From Psilocybe azurescens (Eukaryota > Basidiomycota > Agaricomycetes > Agaricales > Agrocybaceae), in NCBI GenBank assembly GCA_023853785.1, contig JAJIRX010000062.1:1-64000 (forward strand): a stretch of DNA of 64,000 nt, in the 5' to 3' direction. A program made the translations under genes and the position numbers. The notes under the pieces were generated by a model that made no database searches, had not been told where the DNA came from, and saw only the letters and a program-made list of their open reading frames with translations. Shown here piece by piece: positions 35,474 through 46,950 of the stretch; positions within the stretch are counted from its first letter, which is position 1, and each line of letters opens with the position of its first letter.

Positions 35474-36960
35474 TCACTCGCTCTGGGGCTCAAAACCTGT
35501 TAGTTTTTCGAGATCAGGATGGGCGTCGTTGACAGCAATCAAATCGGCAAAGCTGCGGAAAACTAGACGGGTTAAATTCAAGCGCCTTCAAATACATAGG
35601 CGTTCATTTCAATCTACATAAAAAATACTCCCTCATCATCCTCCATTAAATGACGCCAATGCGAGTCAACGACCCCGTACCTTCAAGTCGGTATCGCACA
35701 CGAGAGTCTCATTCCCATACGACACTAAGGCCTCATCCGCCGAAGGCAGATCAGCGGGATCGACAACAGTAGCGCCCAAGCTCCTCATGACACCCGACGC
35801 CCGCTCGAACGCAACATTGACATACGGATCGTTCCTGCTAATAGAATCGTCCAGGAATATGTGGCGCGGCACTCAATGCGTTTGCCTTGTAGCGCGTTTT
35901 TATCGAGTGCGCGGGTGTAGCCGGGACAACGTCTGGTTGGACGTATATGGCTGTCTTTAGGGTCTTTGTCGGCGATGATGGACAGGACGCTCGCTGCATT
36001 CAGCGAGCGACCTCGTCATAGGACCCACACCATCCTTATGCTGCGAGATAGGAATGACTGATTGAGAAAATGACCCAAATCAAAACTGGATTGAGTTATA
36101 GATGACGCATCTCCAGCTCCTGAAGTCAACCCGACCGTAGGCTTGACACCGACCAGATTGTTATTACTCGCGGGGCAGGTGATGCTTCCGTCGGTTTCTG
36201 TGCCTAACGAGACAGCGACTAGCCCGATGGACGCAGCGACCGCAGACCCGGACGACGAGCCGCAGGGATCGGCGTTGACGTAGTATGCGTTTGTGGACTG
36301 ACCGCCTCGTCCGGACCATCCCAGCCCGAGTGGGAGAACTCTGATAGATTTACTTTTCCTGACAAGGACGCAAACAGGTGTTGAGTTATGCTGCACAAGA
36401 TATTGGGGGTGTTGTATCTTACCGAGAATGATGGCGCGGGCTTTGCGTAGACGCTTCACGACGCTTGCGTCGTCTGGAACGACAGATCCAAGGAGACCAT
36501 ATGATCTAGCAGTCGTGTTCATCCCTACAAAAACTTAGCGGTTTAGAATTGAACGAGCGTGTCCATGAGAGTGAATTGACCTTCTGAGGCAGTAGTGGCA
36601 ATCCTTTCCTGAATAGCAGATAATTTCTCTTTCCTGCTTTCTTTCTTTATCCAAAGCTGCTGTCTGGGCCAACGCTGATGGATTGAGCTCCAGAATCGCG
36701 GGAAGAGCAGGTCCCTTGAGATTGACTTCATCGATGCGTCCAAAATATGCGTAATGTCGGGTGCTCTGAGAAGCTTCACTGTCCTCAAAAGCGCGAGATA
36801 CGCACATTAACTAAGTGAAATAACCTGCGTCTGGTCCAAACTGCAACTCAAGAATGGATGCCTCATACAAATCTGAGAACTGGATTTGCTCTTCGATATT
36901 AGAGTTTTCTGACTTGAAGTCGTGCGATTTGTATGCAAAGAAGGGTAGCAAATAGGACTG
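35474..36960 (-). pseudogene. Amidase-signature enzyme, degraded
   Basis: Minus-strand blocks follow the fungal amidase order (PF01425): FSDLYEASILELQFGPDAG (36850-36900), DEVNLKGPALPAILELNPSA (about 36700), IATTASEG, MNTTARSYGLLGSVVPDD (36520), the Gly/Ser-rich nucleophile region DPCGSSSGSAVAASIGL, ETDGSITCPASNNNLVG, then PRHIFLDDSISRNDPYVN (35860) and NDAHPDLEKLTGFEPQS near 35490. The segment that normally carries the catalytic Lys before IATTASEG is replaced by IQER, and the intron after LTSGAG lacks a GT donor. Several further frame changes and in-frame stops occur. The Ser-cisSer part survives but the Lys does not, so the enzyme is probably inactive. Both real decay and assembly errors may contribute. 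Confidence 0.65.
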
Positions 36961-37346
36961 CTATTAGTCTCTCCTAGATAGACTTCGATACATGTGATAT
37001 GTCCTACGGATCACGATACATGAAGACTGCTATCCCGTTTGGTGATGTTGAACGCGTTCGCTTTTTGAGTGACTTGATACACTGCATGGTTTTGGATAGC
37101 CTAGGGCACAATAAAAGTTGGAATAGGAATGAAGTGTGTTGTATCGGTGCCACCTCGCATTGCTCGTCGGTGTGCAGAGACTTGGGCATCGTTAATGGGG
37201 CGCATGGGTTGATGGTGTACGAGCAAAGGCTAATCCCAAAATAGCCGCGATGTGATGTCAGCATGTCGGCTCGGCATGTAAATATCACATGACCGCTGTA
37301 GTTTTCTACTGACGGAAGTGGCGGCTTGATATTTTGGCAAGATACT
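36961..37346. other. Upstream region of the MPP alpha gene
   Basis: 386 bp between the amidase relic (-) and the MPP alpha start (+). No element is clearly recognisable. Confidence 0.4.
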
Positions 37347-39034
37347 ATGAGGAAAGGGCTTGCGCAGACAGTACGACGATCACTCAGCCATGCGTCTCCT
37401 CCGCCAGCGACTCAAATAACAACTCTGTCCAACAAAATCCGTGTCGCTACAGACAATGCGCCAGGCCATTTCTCTTCTGTCGGTCTCTACGTTGACGCTG
37501 GCTCTCGCTATGAGACCCCACATACCTTGGGTGTCTCCCATTTCCTGGATAGAATGGCTTTCAAGGTGCGCTTACTTGCACATCTACCTCTCTCTAACAG
37601 AACTAATGGTGCAAGCAGAGCACAATGACGCGGTCAGACGAGGAAATGGCATCGGACATACACTCTCTCGGCGGTCAAATAATGTGCTCGTCTTCTCGGG
37701 AGTCGATAATGTACCAGTCATCGCACGCACACAAGGGCACACCACTAGCTCTGTCTCTTATTGCAGACACTGTCCTCAACCCTGCGTTCAAACCCGAGGA
37801 ACTCGAGGCCCAGCGCGACGCAGCGTCCTACGAAATCCGCGAAATCAGCGCAAAGCCCGAGATGATCCTCCCCGAGGTCCTGCATAATGTCGCTTACAAC
37901 AACCAAGGGCTCGGGAACCCTATTCTGTGCCCGGAAGAACGCATACCTGCGATGAACGACACACTACTACGACATTCGCTTACAGAATGGTACCGGCCAG
38001 AGCGTATGGTTATCGCAGGCGCTGGTATGCCCCACCAAGAACTTGTCAGAGCTCGTCGACAAGTATTTTTCCTCCTTGAAGCCATCATCCACCACAGCAT
38101 CACCACAAGCACAGGCGACCCGTATCAGCGGCTCGAACCCCAGTGCACCCGTCCCACCCCATCTCCTCGGCCCATCCGCCCCCGGGGTCGCCAGATCTCT
38201 CACCCGCGCCGCATCCTACCTCTTCCCACAATCCCTCTCTGCTACATCCACATCTTCTAACACCGCCATCCCCAAGTCACCTACATCCACATATACAGGC
38301 GGGTACCGCTTCATCCACGATCCATCCCAGGAACTCAACCACCTCTACATCGCCTACGAGGGCGTGGGCATCAACGACGACGACGTCTACGCCCTCGCCA
38401 CTATGCAAGTTCTCCTCGGCGGAGGCGGCAGCTTCTCCGCCGGCGGCCCCGGCAAAGGCATGTACTCCCGTCTGTACACCCACATCCTCAACTACTACAC
38501 GCAGATCGACCACTGCGCGTCGTTCCACCATATTTACAACGACTCGTCGCTCTTTGGGCTGTTTGCGTCGTTCCTTCCTGCTGCATCTGGCTTATCGGGT
38601 GGTAATACACCTGCGCAGATTTTGCCCCATCTTATCAATCAGCTGAGCATGCTGCTGTATTCGCCTGTGCCAGAAATCGAGCTTCCAGAGGGCGAAGAAT
38701 CAATTGACTTCAAGTTTGATGATGGCGCTCGAGAGCAGAGCAATCGAGGTGGAGGATCTAGGGAGACAGGTGTGCATTTCCTGTTCACATTCTTCTTACC
38801 TCTTCCTTTACTTACACCCTGATGCGATCTATCTAGATGCTGGTACATAACCGCAAAATCCCAGTGACAGAGATGACCGAAAAGATCAGTGAAGTCACCC
38901 CCAACGATATCAGGCGCGTCGCGAACCGAATATTCGGTCCGGACTCGGGCAGCAAGCCTACCATCGTTTGCATGGGCCACGAGGATATTGGCTCGTGGCG
39001 GAAGGAGTTTGCCCTTTATCGTATTGCCGACTAG
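37347..39034 (+). CDS. MAS2: Mitochondrial processing peptidase alpha subunit
   Basis: ATG at 37347 with a presequence ([15 protein letters not shown]). M16-family text follows: [40 protein letters not shown], then after intron 37566-37618 [20 protein letters not shown]. The glycine-rich substrate loop [20 protein letters not shown] and the absence of the beta-subunit zinc motif HxxEH identify the alpha subunit. With beta-MPP it removes presequences from imported matrix proteins. The Ser/Pro-rich stretch at 38100-38290 is an insertion between the two halves. The last exon starts at about 38836 ([17 protein letters not shown]) and ends YRIAD. Frame breaks near 38030-38040 and near 38675 (AAA) are each repaired by one base; the latter restores [20 protein letters not shown]. 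Confidence 0.9.
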
Positions 39035-39583
39035 ATGTCGCACCTCATACTTACGCGACGTGTGATTGCTTAGGGTTTATATATATATTAATTACGAGGA
39101 TTCACAATAGCGTTCTATGACCTCCTATGACACGACGCCTCACGAATCTCGCTCAAAGTCTCTCAATGTCCGACAATCCAATTTGAATTTGAGGCTTCAA
39201 CCAAACCAGGACAAAATCTCCCGTTTAGGCAACGACGATCATTAAAATAGGTTAATGCTTACATAAGTTCTTGTTCTTTTGCAATGTCGGTCGGAAATCC
39301 ACTTCAGTTTAGATATATTCATATGAAAGAAATTAGTTCTGTATTCTAGTCATTGTTTGAACCGTGAAATTGGTACTTGGATGTGTTGATCCGATGTTCA
39401 ATAAGCTCGCCCTTAGCGCCCGTGACAAACAATATTAACATGTAAGTAATTGCAATTTGCGACATGGGTGAAATAATGTGTACATAGCATACTGAAGCAT
39501 GCGAGTCTGTGCTATATGATACATAATTGAAGTTGAAGCAATCGAAATAATGGCGAGTAACTCATCCGCCATCCCGAGTTCAT
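39035..39583. other. Convergent 3' region
   Basis: AT-rich 549 bp between the stops of MPP alpha (+) and the BRCA2 homologue (-). It should hold both 3' UTRs; no gene seen. Confidence 0.5.
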
Positions 39584-42500
39584 TCAAGCAGGTCCCGTTG
39601 CGCCCTTGATCCTCGTCCACCGCGTATCACGTCTCGTGCACAAATACACCTCTGAGCCAGGCTCACAGTCCATCCACGCACTACCATGCGTCGGTATCAA
39701 GTTTGTAGCCTATGAACAAAAGCCACGTCAGTCAGCATGTTAGTTTCTTTCTTCGCGGCAAAGCAAAGCAAGATGAATGAAAGAAAGGAGGCGCACCATG
39801 AACCGCTGTCCGACTTCAAACGCACCCGCGCGACTGCCCTCATCCAGATTCAACCGAGCGATATCCCACACCGTAAGCTGCGCCTTCCTATTCGCCGGCC
39901 TTCTCAGCGTGCGCGCGTCTTGCACTATCAACACTCGGAAAGAGCGCACATCCCGAGGAGGGCATATTGTCTGGATGCGGATGTCCAGGTTAGCACACGA
40001 GTACAAGTACCACGGTCTAGAAGGTGAATAAATAGTAGTACAGACCTGGAGCTCCTTCTCAAACTCCTCCGCTATTCGCTCGTGACCTGCCTCAGTCTGT
40101 TTGCGAATGTGGCGTGCGAGCCAGCCAGCCTCTCGAGAAGACACGCGTGCGATAACGGCGGCAGCAGAGTCCGGGTATTCAAGTTCGTCGTACAGCGAGT
40201 CAATATTATCTGGTGGGTAGTCTACCACAAGATCGGCGGTCAACAACACCATAAATGAAATAAAGACGCGTAAATCACATACCATCTTCGCCTGGATGGA
40301 AGCCATTCCCAGCCTTTCGTTCCAAGCGGTCGATATATCCTTCGTAGCGGGAGGTCTTTTTCTCATGCACTGCTCTTAACTTCGAAGCTTCCATTTCATA
40401 TTTTCTCTGAATTGTTGTATAACGTTTAGCCCAGAACTTTTAGTGAAAGAACAATGATTCGAGACATACTTTCCACTGTTCGTTAACTTTGTTCTCCTCC
40501 GCTCCATTCCTTGGTCCCTCCTGATGCTTGTTTCCATTCTCGTCTACTAGAAACTCCAAAACGCGATGGCATGAACCTGGACGACAGATTGAGTTAATAT
40601 ACATCCACCAGTGATATGTTCGTAGTGACATGCCTTAGTTATCACAAAGTCCAACGCTGTGACGACTCCCCGTCATGCGTCAAACTATGCAGCGTCGAGA
40701 TACACGGGCCTCTCATGAATCCCAGTTTCGTATGCCACGGCATCAAATGTGAGGAGTTGCCAACGAATATGAGTTTTGTCGAGTTATAGGCTTCAAGAAT
40801 TTCCGTCGGATCCTTCTTTTCTCAGTTGACAGCTAATGAGGTGGGATATAAGTATGTGCACAGAAGTCAATAAAGAAAAAATGAACGAACCCTGGCGGCA
40901 GCAACACCGAGCTTCCTCCCAACACAAATGACACCCTTCCTCACAGCTCTGGCCATCGGTAAGTCGACCTGCGCACGTAGTCTGTACCAGCCATCCGTCA
41001 CTTCGAGTTCCGGATGTGGCTCAATAGGCAATCCATCTTCTGTAATGCCCGGCGGCGACCAGAAGATGTTGGATACGCACAATACCATAGGAAACCCAGG
41101 AGGCGCGTCCTGGTTCGCGATCTTCCGCAGTGGTGGCCTACTACCGCCGTTCAGCTCGCGTTCATACCTGAGGAATAGTCAATACATGTTTCTCATGAGG
41201 GCAAAAAGGAAGATAGACGTACCGATAGAGCAGCTGCCTTATCACCTCTGACCAGCACCACCTTGTCGTATCTGGGTTTGTCTCCTTTTCAGGGTCGAGG
41301 TTTACCATGCCTGCGAGCTTCCAAAGAATGAGGCACCAGTGATTATCCACCCATGGTTTGGTAGCCAGCGTGCACCCTCGATCGAGCAGCTCTTTCAATG
41401 CAGCTCCAGGACCTAGCAGAGTTTTTGGCGCAGACGGAGTCATTGGCGGCGGTGTGGACTCCGTTGTATGGAAGGTATAGTACATCGCTGTTTCCGGTGT
41501 TATCTGTGCCAACATCGCTGAATTACTGAGTAGGGAGAGATCAGGCTCGTCCTTACATTCTTACTGCGAAAGATTCATCTTACATCCCAAGGTGTTCCAG
41601 TTCATTGATGCCATAGCTTTGTGGATGTAGCCCCGAATCAAGTAAGCTGGTTCTATTAGGACGTGCCGCTGTCAAAGAAGTATGAAATGCTGTATGGATA
41701 AAGAGATAAACCGAACACTTACTTAAGTTGAAGAATGTCTTTCTTGTTAGGTTGGAAGGAGGGCTTTCACTGGTCATCCGATCGGGGACCTCTACTGCCG
41801 CTGGTGTAACATTTCTAACAACTTGTGATTTGAGGGGGTGTCCATCTTGGGCGTTTGAACGAGGCCGACACGACCAGGCTTGCCTGGTCCCATACCAGGT
41901 TTGAATGGTGTTTTGAAAGGCGCAGGCGTTGACCTGATTCTAGTAGGCGGAGCCTTGTCCCGCAATGGAGTAGTAAAAGAAGATGTGGAAGGGGTAACAT
42001 GAGCCGCACGAGAGGCGTTGATTGGTGGTTCTGCCAGAGGGTGTATATGTTGAGTCGCTGCTGAAGTGAAACCAAGGGACGGTGTTGTATGATTTGGATT
42101 CAGAGGGGAGTTGAAAGTGGGTCCATGTTTTGGTGCATTAGGGTCTCTGAAAGATGGTGGCTTGAATGCACATGGCCGATGAAGATTTGGCGATGAAATG
42201 CCCTTCGACTGTCCTGATAGTAACGGACGAGCGAATCCTGCACCAGGCGTGGGTGTTGCCGGCGCCTTCGGCGTGTTTATTACAGAAGTGAATGCCATTT
42301 CTTTTCGGAGATTGTGAGATGGCGCTGGTCGAAGCAACCTTGAAGCCTCCCAATATATGCGACTTTTCGATGACATTGGCATTCTCGTTGTTCGGGGGTT
42401 TGGAAGGCAATTCATTCTCTTCGTCGTTATTCCACGATTCTAGCATTGCTTTGGCTTTCGCGAGAGCCTCTATTGAGGGCACAATGACCCCACTGGAACC

Positions 42501-43236
42501 TTTACCACCCTTCACAGACGGTTTCGTGAAGCCTGGCAGTGCAGACGTAGACGCAAAACCTGCTAAAGGCATATTAGCTGGACCTGGTTTAAACCAATCC
42601 ATATCTGAATCGTCTGGAGGGAGCGTTAGAGTAAGGCTGTTCAACTACAGGTGTTATTGCAGAAACTTTCTTGAAAACCGGAATTGTGGAAATGGCGGAG
42701 GTAAAGCCAGCGGTCTCAAAGGCTATGGGCATATCTGCAGGTCCTGACTTAAACCAGTCGTCATAGTTTGGCTCGGCGGGGAGGACCTTCAGGAGAAGGC
42801 GATCGTTCATATTGTCGTGTGCTTAAAAGATTGGAGGCAGAGGCAAAACCTAGCAGAGCAGGAGCAAATGTGGAAGTCGGTTTCTCTTCGTCGTGTTGGA
42901 GGAGTCGAGAGTGAAAGGGTTTTCTGGGTCATCGCAGAGATTGGCATTATTTGCATTTGCAGGAGCAAAACCTGGGTAAGAAGATGATTCTTGAGGTTGT
43001 GAGCTACTCCAGTCGATGTTTCTCTTTGGCTTTGGGACTCCGGGCGTCTCAAGGTTTGTTTGTTCTCCAGAAATAAAACGTGTGGTCGAGTGAGAAGTCT
43101 TTGCTTGCTGAGATAGCTGCAGTTCTATGGCGTCAAATGCAGCTAGGTGCTCCTGGGTCAATTCTTCCACATGATCGTCGTATGTAGGCGAAGATAACCG
43201 TTGTCGTTTATGTACAGGTGACCCTGACACTACCAT
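39584..43236 (-). CDS. BRCA2: BRCA2/Brh2-like recombination mediator
   Basis: Start ATG at 43236, stop at 39584. The N-terminal half is Ser/Pro-rich with BRC-like elements. Two modules share DWFK(S/P)GPA(D/N)MP; one continues to AFETAGFTSA and the other to GFASTSA and SIEALAKAKAMLES (the second half of a BRC repeat, RAD51-binding). FKTPFKPGMGPGKPG precedes the DNA-binding part. The helical domain has GCTLATKPWVDNHWCLILWK (about 41380) and RWCWSEVIRQLLYRY. OB1 has MVLCVSNIFWSPPG and VRKGVICVGRKLGVA (41090-40900). OB2/OB3 text is FLVDENGNKHQEGPRN (40540) and GAFEVGQRFM, ending WMDCEPGSEVYLCTRRDT. The protein loads RAD51 onto single-stranded DNA during homologous recombination in the nucleus. 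Many short introns are present. Frame changes occur in the N-terminal half near 42290, 42640 and 42890. Confidence 0.87.
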
Positions 43237-44499
43237 AGAGCCTTAGTGTAGATACAATGTGCATTTTGGGCGGAATACATACATGAACGGGGCATTACAC
43301 GTGGAGGCCACTGTTATAGGGGGTGCCAGTCAAGAGAGTGGTCAAAAGCAAACGATCGAGCTTCAGTAATAGTATCCCACGGTCGTGAACGCGACCTGTC
43401 ACGTGTAAACCAGGTCCTGGTGTTAAGGCTTGGCAGTACAGGATCGACCTTGACTCCTGCCACTATATGTCCCTTCCATAGAATATTCATCGACACCATG
43501 AGCAAAGTTTGACTTCTATGAACACCTCGGAACTCAGCCTCACCTAGGCACTTTAGCCCAATTTCTCAGGGCCCTCTACCGCATTGCAAACCATGCCCCA
43601 ACCACCATCATGGAGTCCTTCCGACCCTCGAGTCTGCGCCAGAGTCTGTCGATGATTTTGCACATTCCTGGAGCTTTACTTCTACTGGAGCGTCATAAAA
43701 TGAACTGGATCACTCCATTCAGCTATCTCAGAACATCCTCGGAGGGAGGTCTTTTGGTCTACTATTCTTGGGACGCCAGCAGACATTGCTTTTTAAAAAC
43801 CATTTTAGGGCAACAATGTATTTGTGCAAAGGCTCCAAAGGCTACTAGCTCATGCAGGACCAGATACACAATTCCTTTAGGTTTCTCACCGTCGTGAAAG
43901 CAATTCTCGAAACACCTCTGCTGACACTTGCTTGGCCTCCTAAATTGCGAACAACTATCCAAGTTTGTAACACCGACATCAAATGACCTCTTTTTCTGTC
44001 GTTCGTCTATTTTAGACGCGCCCGGCATATAGGGCATCGCAAGTTTAGCGCAGGGTTTCCGTTTATTGCCTTGAACCGTAAAAGTCTTCGCCTCGCTGGC
44101 GGATGCCATTTTGACATCCACTGGACTAAAATACACGAGGTGCAAGAGGATTGCTTTGTACCCGGTGGTTTTCTTCCAGGTATCATATGTACCGACTATA
44201 TAGTCAATCTTGTTATTTCGTCATTTTTTATAATCAAGTGTATATTCTGAATCCAAAACCTTGAAAATTATGGTTGACTGTTAGTATGTATGCAAAGCCG
44301 AATAGAACAAAGTGAAAGATTTGCATGAGAGAGTGAGACGGGATTTGCGCAAACAAGGGTCCCATAAGCATTCCCTTTTCCGTCAAGCAAAGAATATCAC
44401 CATCATCACCCACACTTCCCTTATAAACTTTGTTTTCCTCATACGATTCCTCCCACAATTTGAATCTCTTTTTCTTTACATTAGGGTGCATTGCTCCCA
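43237..44499. other. Divergent region upstream of BRCA2 (-) and the taxilin-like gene (+)
   Basis: 1.26 kb. It includes one minus-strand frame of 116 codons starting at an ATG at 44109 (MASASEAKTFTVQGNKRKPC) and ending at 43762. It begins with a plausible basic start but matches nothing I know, so I do not call it a gene. Confidence 0.4.
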
Positions 44500-46695
44500 A
44501 TGAACGCCTCCGACGCGAATAATCAGCAGAGCGCGCCTCCGTCCAGACAGCCCAAACCCCCACCTGCCGGACCAGCTCCTCCGGCACCTGCCACTGCACC
44601 TCCAGCCCCTCCAAATCAGACAAATAGTGCGCCAGTGCATTCTGTTCATCCGCCTAATAGTTCTGCTCACCGCAGTTGCTATCTTTCACCAGATGTCAAC
44701 GGTCACCATCCACCCGCGCAGAATTCCAAGGGAAAGAAACGCAATGACGTCCCCATCGACCCTGCCACTATGTATGAGTCTCTTAAAAACCGAATAGCTG
44801 CCCTGGAGGAGGAGGAGGTTCTGGAGGAAGAGGAGGAGAGGAGATACGGTGCGGACAAATTTCCATGAGGCCATTTCTGCCATGCGTTGACCACCAATTT
44901 GCTCGTTTATCAGCGGAGGAGGCTCAGAAATCGGTAAAAGGGTTAGAAGAGAATGCCATTCATAGCAAATACATCGAACTGGTAACTTCATGCTTGGAAA
45001 CATACATGACGGAGAGAATGTTAATGCTGGCCACTGCAGTTCGCCGAACTCAAGCGTATGGAACGAGACCATTCCAAGGAGAAGCAGAAGTTAGTCAAGG
45101 ACAAGGATGCAGGTGCGCCCCTTATCATTCAAATTGTCTGCGCAGACCGAACACCCGTTCATTGGACAACCGTTAGCTAAAGGGCAGTTGACCAAGGCAA
45201 ATCAGACGAAAACCAAAATGGAGAACCTCGCTCGTGAACTCCAGAAAGTGCGGCAATAACCTCTAACACATCTAAATCCAAGCTATTTCTTATGACGCCC
45301 TATATTTTTGATCTTAGGACAACAAACGTCTACGAGTGCGCTTCATTTAAAGGCTCGATTGATTACCGTTAATATTTTGGTTGCAGGAGGACGGGAAACG
45401 CTTGGCCCAAAGTGTAGAGGAAGCCCAAGAAGAGGTGAACCACATTCCAGGTGTTCCAACTCATCCAAGTTCCCCGTTAACCTTTCTTCCAGCTAATGCA
45501 TATGAAAAACGACTTCGCCAAACGGGCAGACAAGGCGAAACAACAGGACGTAAAATACCGCGAAATGCCCGACATAGTTGTGAAAGTTGTCTGCCGATAT
45601 CGTGCCGAGTTGTTCTTCAAGATATCCCGCAAAACTAAACTTTCCCGTCTGATTAATTCATGGACCGAGCGAATGGAACGGACTGAAGGTGGCGGGGATG
45701 ATGGTGGAACGATGAACGGGTCAGCAAAGACGGACGCTGCGAGTACACATTATTCTGGGTCTACGAATTCCAGCTCGGGCATGCAGTTCATCTTCACCTA
45801 TAATGGCCGAATGTTGGAAGCTGATCAAACACCCGAGGAGATTGGTATTGACGAAGGGGATGAGATTGTCGCCGTCGAATTGATGGACCTGACGGAGGGA
45901 GGAGGAGGCTCGGAGGAATGGGTGAGTTTATGGTTTAGCAAAATATGACTTTGAAGACACTCTGAAATCATTTCAGGAAGAACATGTGGAACCTCGTCGC
46001 GAGAAACTGGCAAAGAATTGGACAGACGATCCTCAAGAGTAACTGCTTTCTTTTTGGTTTTCGAACTTATCTGACTTGCAGTCGTAGAGCGAAACGCACG
46101 ATAGAAGAGATTTTCGACGGAGTGTAAGATTTATCGTACCTCTGTAATTCCGTCAGCTAATTTTGAATTCTCAATAAGCATTCGGGAACGTCTGAAAGAA
46201 GTGCTACGCCAATATGAGCTCCGGGAACGTCATTTCGAGTGTGTCATTCGTTCGAAGGAGCTTGAGGTCCTACTGTCTCGGGCACGGGCAGCTGAGCAGA
46301 AACAGTTAGCAGAGGGGGAGAAAGCCAGATCAAGTAAACAAGAGGAAGAGGTATGCAATCATTTGCACAACCGGCCATGACTCCTCTGTTCTGAGGCAAT
46401 GATGATAATTTTTACTTAACCCGTCGTCAACTAGAATCAACAGTTGAGGAAAGACCTGGAGGATGCCCAGAATGGACAGACGATGCTCATTGACAAATTA
46501 ATCACCTGCTGTAAAGAGGTATGGATTTTGCTTTCCGACAGTGATGTGCATCTGAGCCAAAGGGCGTCTCTTCAGATCATCCAGAAACCGAATGCGGAGC
46601 GCACACAGCGCTTATTCGCATCTCTTCGAGAAGAACTGGAAAGGAAAAGTCCTCGAACTGCGAAGAAGGCTGTTGACGGTCCTGTGGGCGGGTGA
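44500..46695 (+). CDS. Taxilin-like coiled-coil protein with an inserted SUMO-like ubiquitin fold
   Basis: Twelve exons (44500-44848, 44914-44981, 45040-45112, 45177-45247, 45318-45335, 45387-45434, 45493-45921, 45977-46038, 46082-46123, 46179-46350, 46435-46518, 46585-46695) join without any frame break into 508 residues. A Pro/Ala/Ser-rich lead (1-80) precedes taxilin text: DPATMYESLKNRIAALEEEE, YIELFAELKRMERDHSKEKQ, KANQTKTKMENLARELQKDN (residues about 87-210). Residues about 234-345 form a ubiquitin/SUMO-like pattern: VVKVVCRYRAELFFKISRKT, KLSRLINSWTERM, a 35-residue Gly/Ser/Thr-rich loop, then MQFIFTYNGRMLEADQTPEE and IGIDEGDEIVAVELMDLTEG. Coiled coil resumes with IRERLKEVLRQYELRERHFE, as in the second half of taxilins. 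Taxilins bind syntaxins and act in vesicle traffic; the added fold implies another partner. Exon 6 uses a weak GTGAAC donor. Confidence 0.75.
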
Positions 46696-46950
46696 GACTA
46701 ACCTAACCGTCGTTGTCTCTATCACAATGAAAAGGATTTCTATCAAATCCCTGCCCGTATTTTGGAAACACCAGTAAACTGACTTCCAAAAACATCAAAG
46801 AATATTTGCTCTAAGCGTCCAATGAATGAATTAAGTCCCGGGAAGGTATGACTACCGTAAATGCAAAAAGTCCATGACTGCTATCTATACACGGTCCTGT
46901 CCATGTCCGAAACCACCTTAATAGTCCTTTTGAAACACATTCCAAGCAAC

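Noticed and set aside
43762..44109. Possible 116-codon gene on the minus strand between BRCA2 and the taxilin-like gene
   Set aside because: Start looks acceptable but the rest has no recognisable feature and lies in the shared upstream region.
45493..46038. SUMO-like segment as a separate nested gene inside a taxilin intron
   Set aside because: The segment is in phase with exons on both sides, the apparent stop after DDPQE is removed by a good GTAACT...TTGCAG intron, and no separate promoter or start context is visible.
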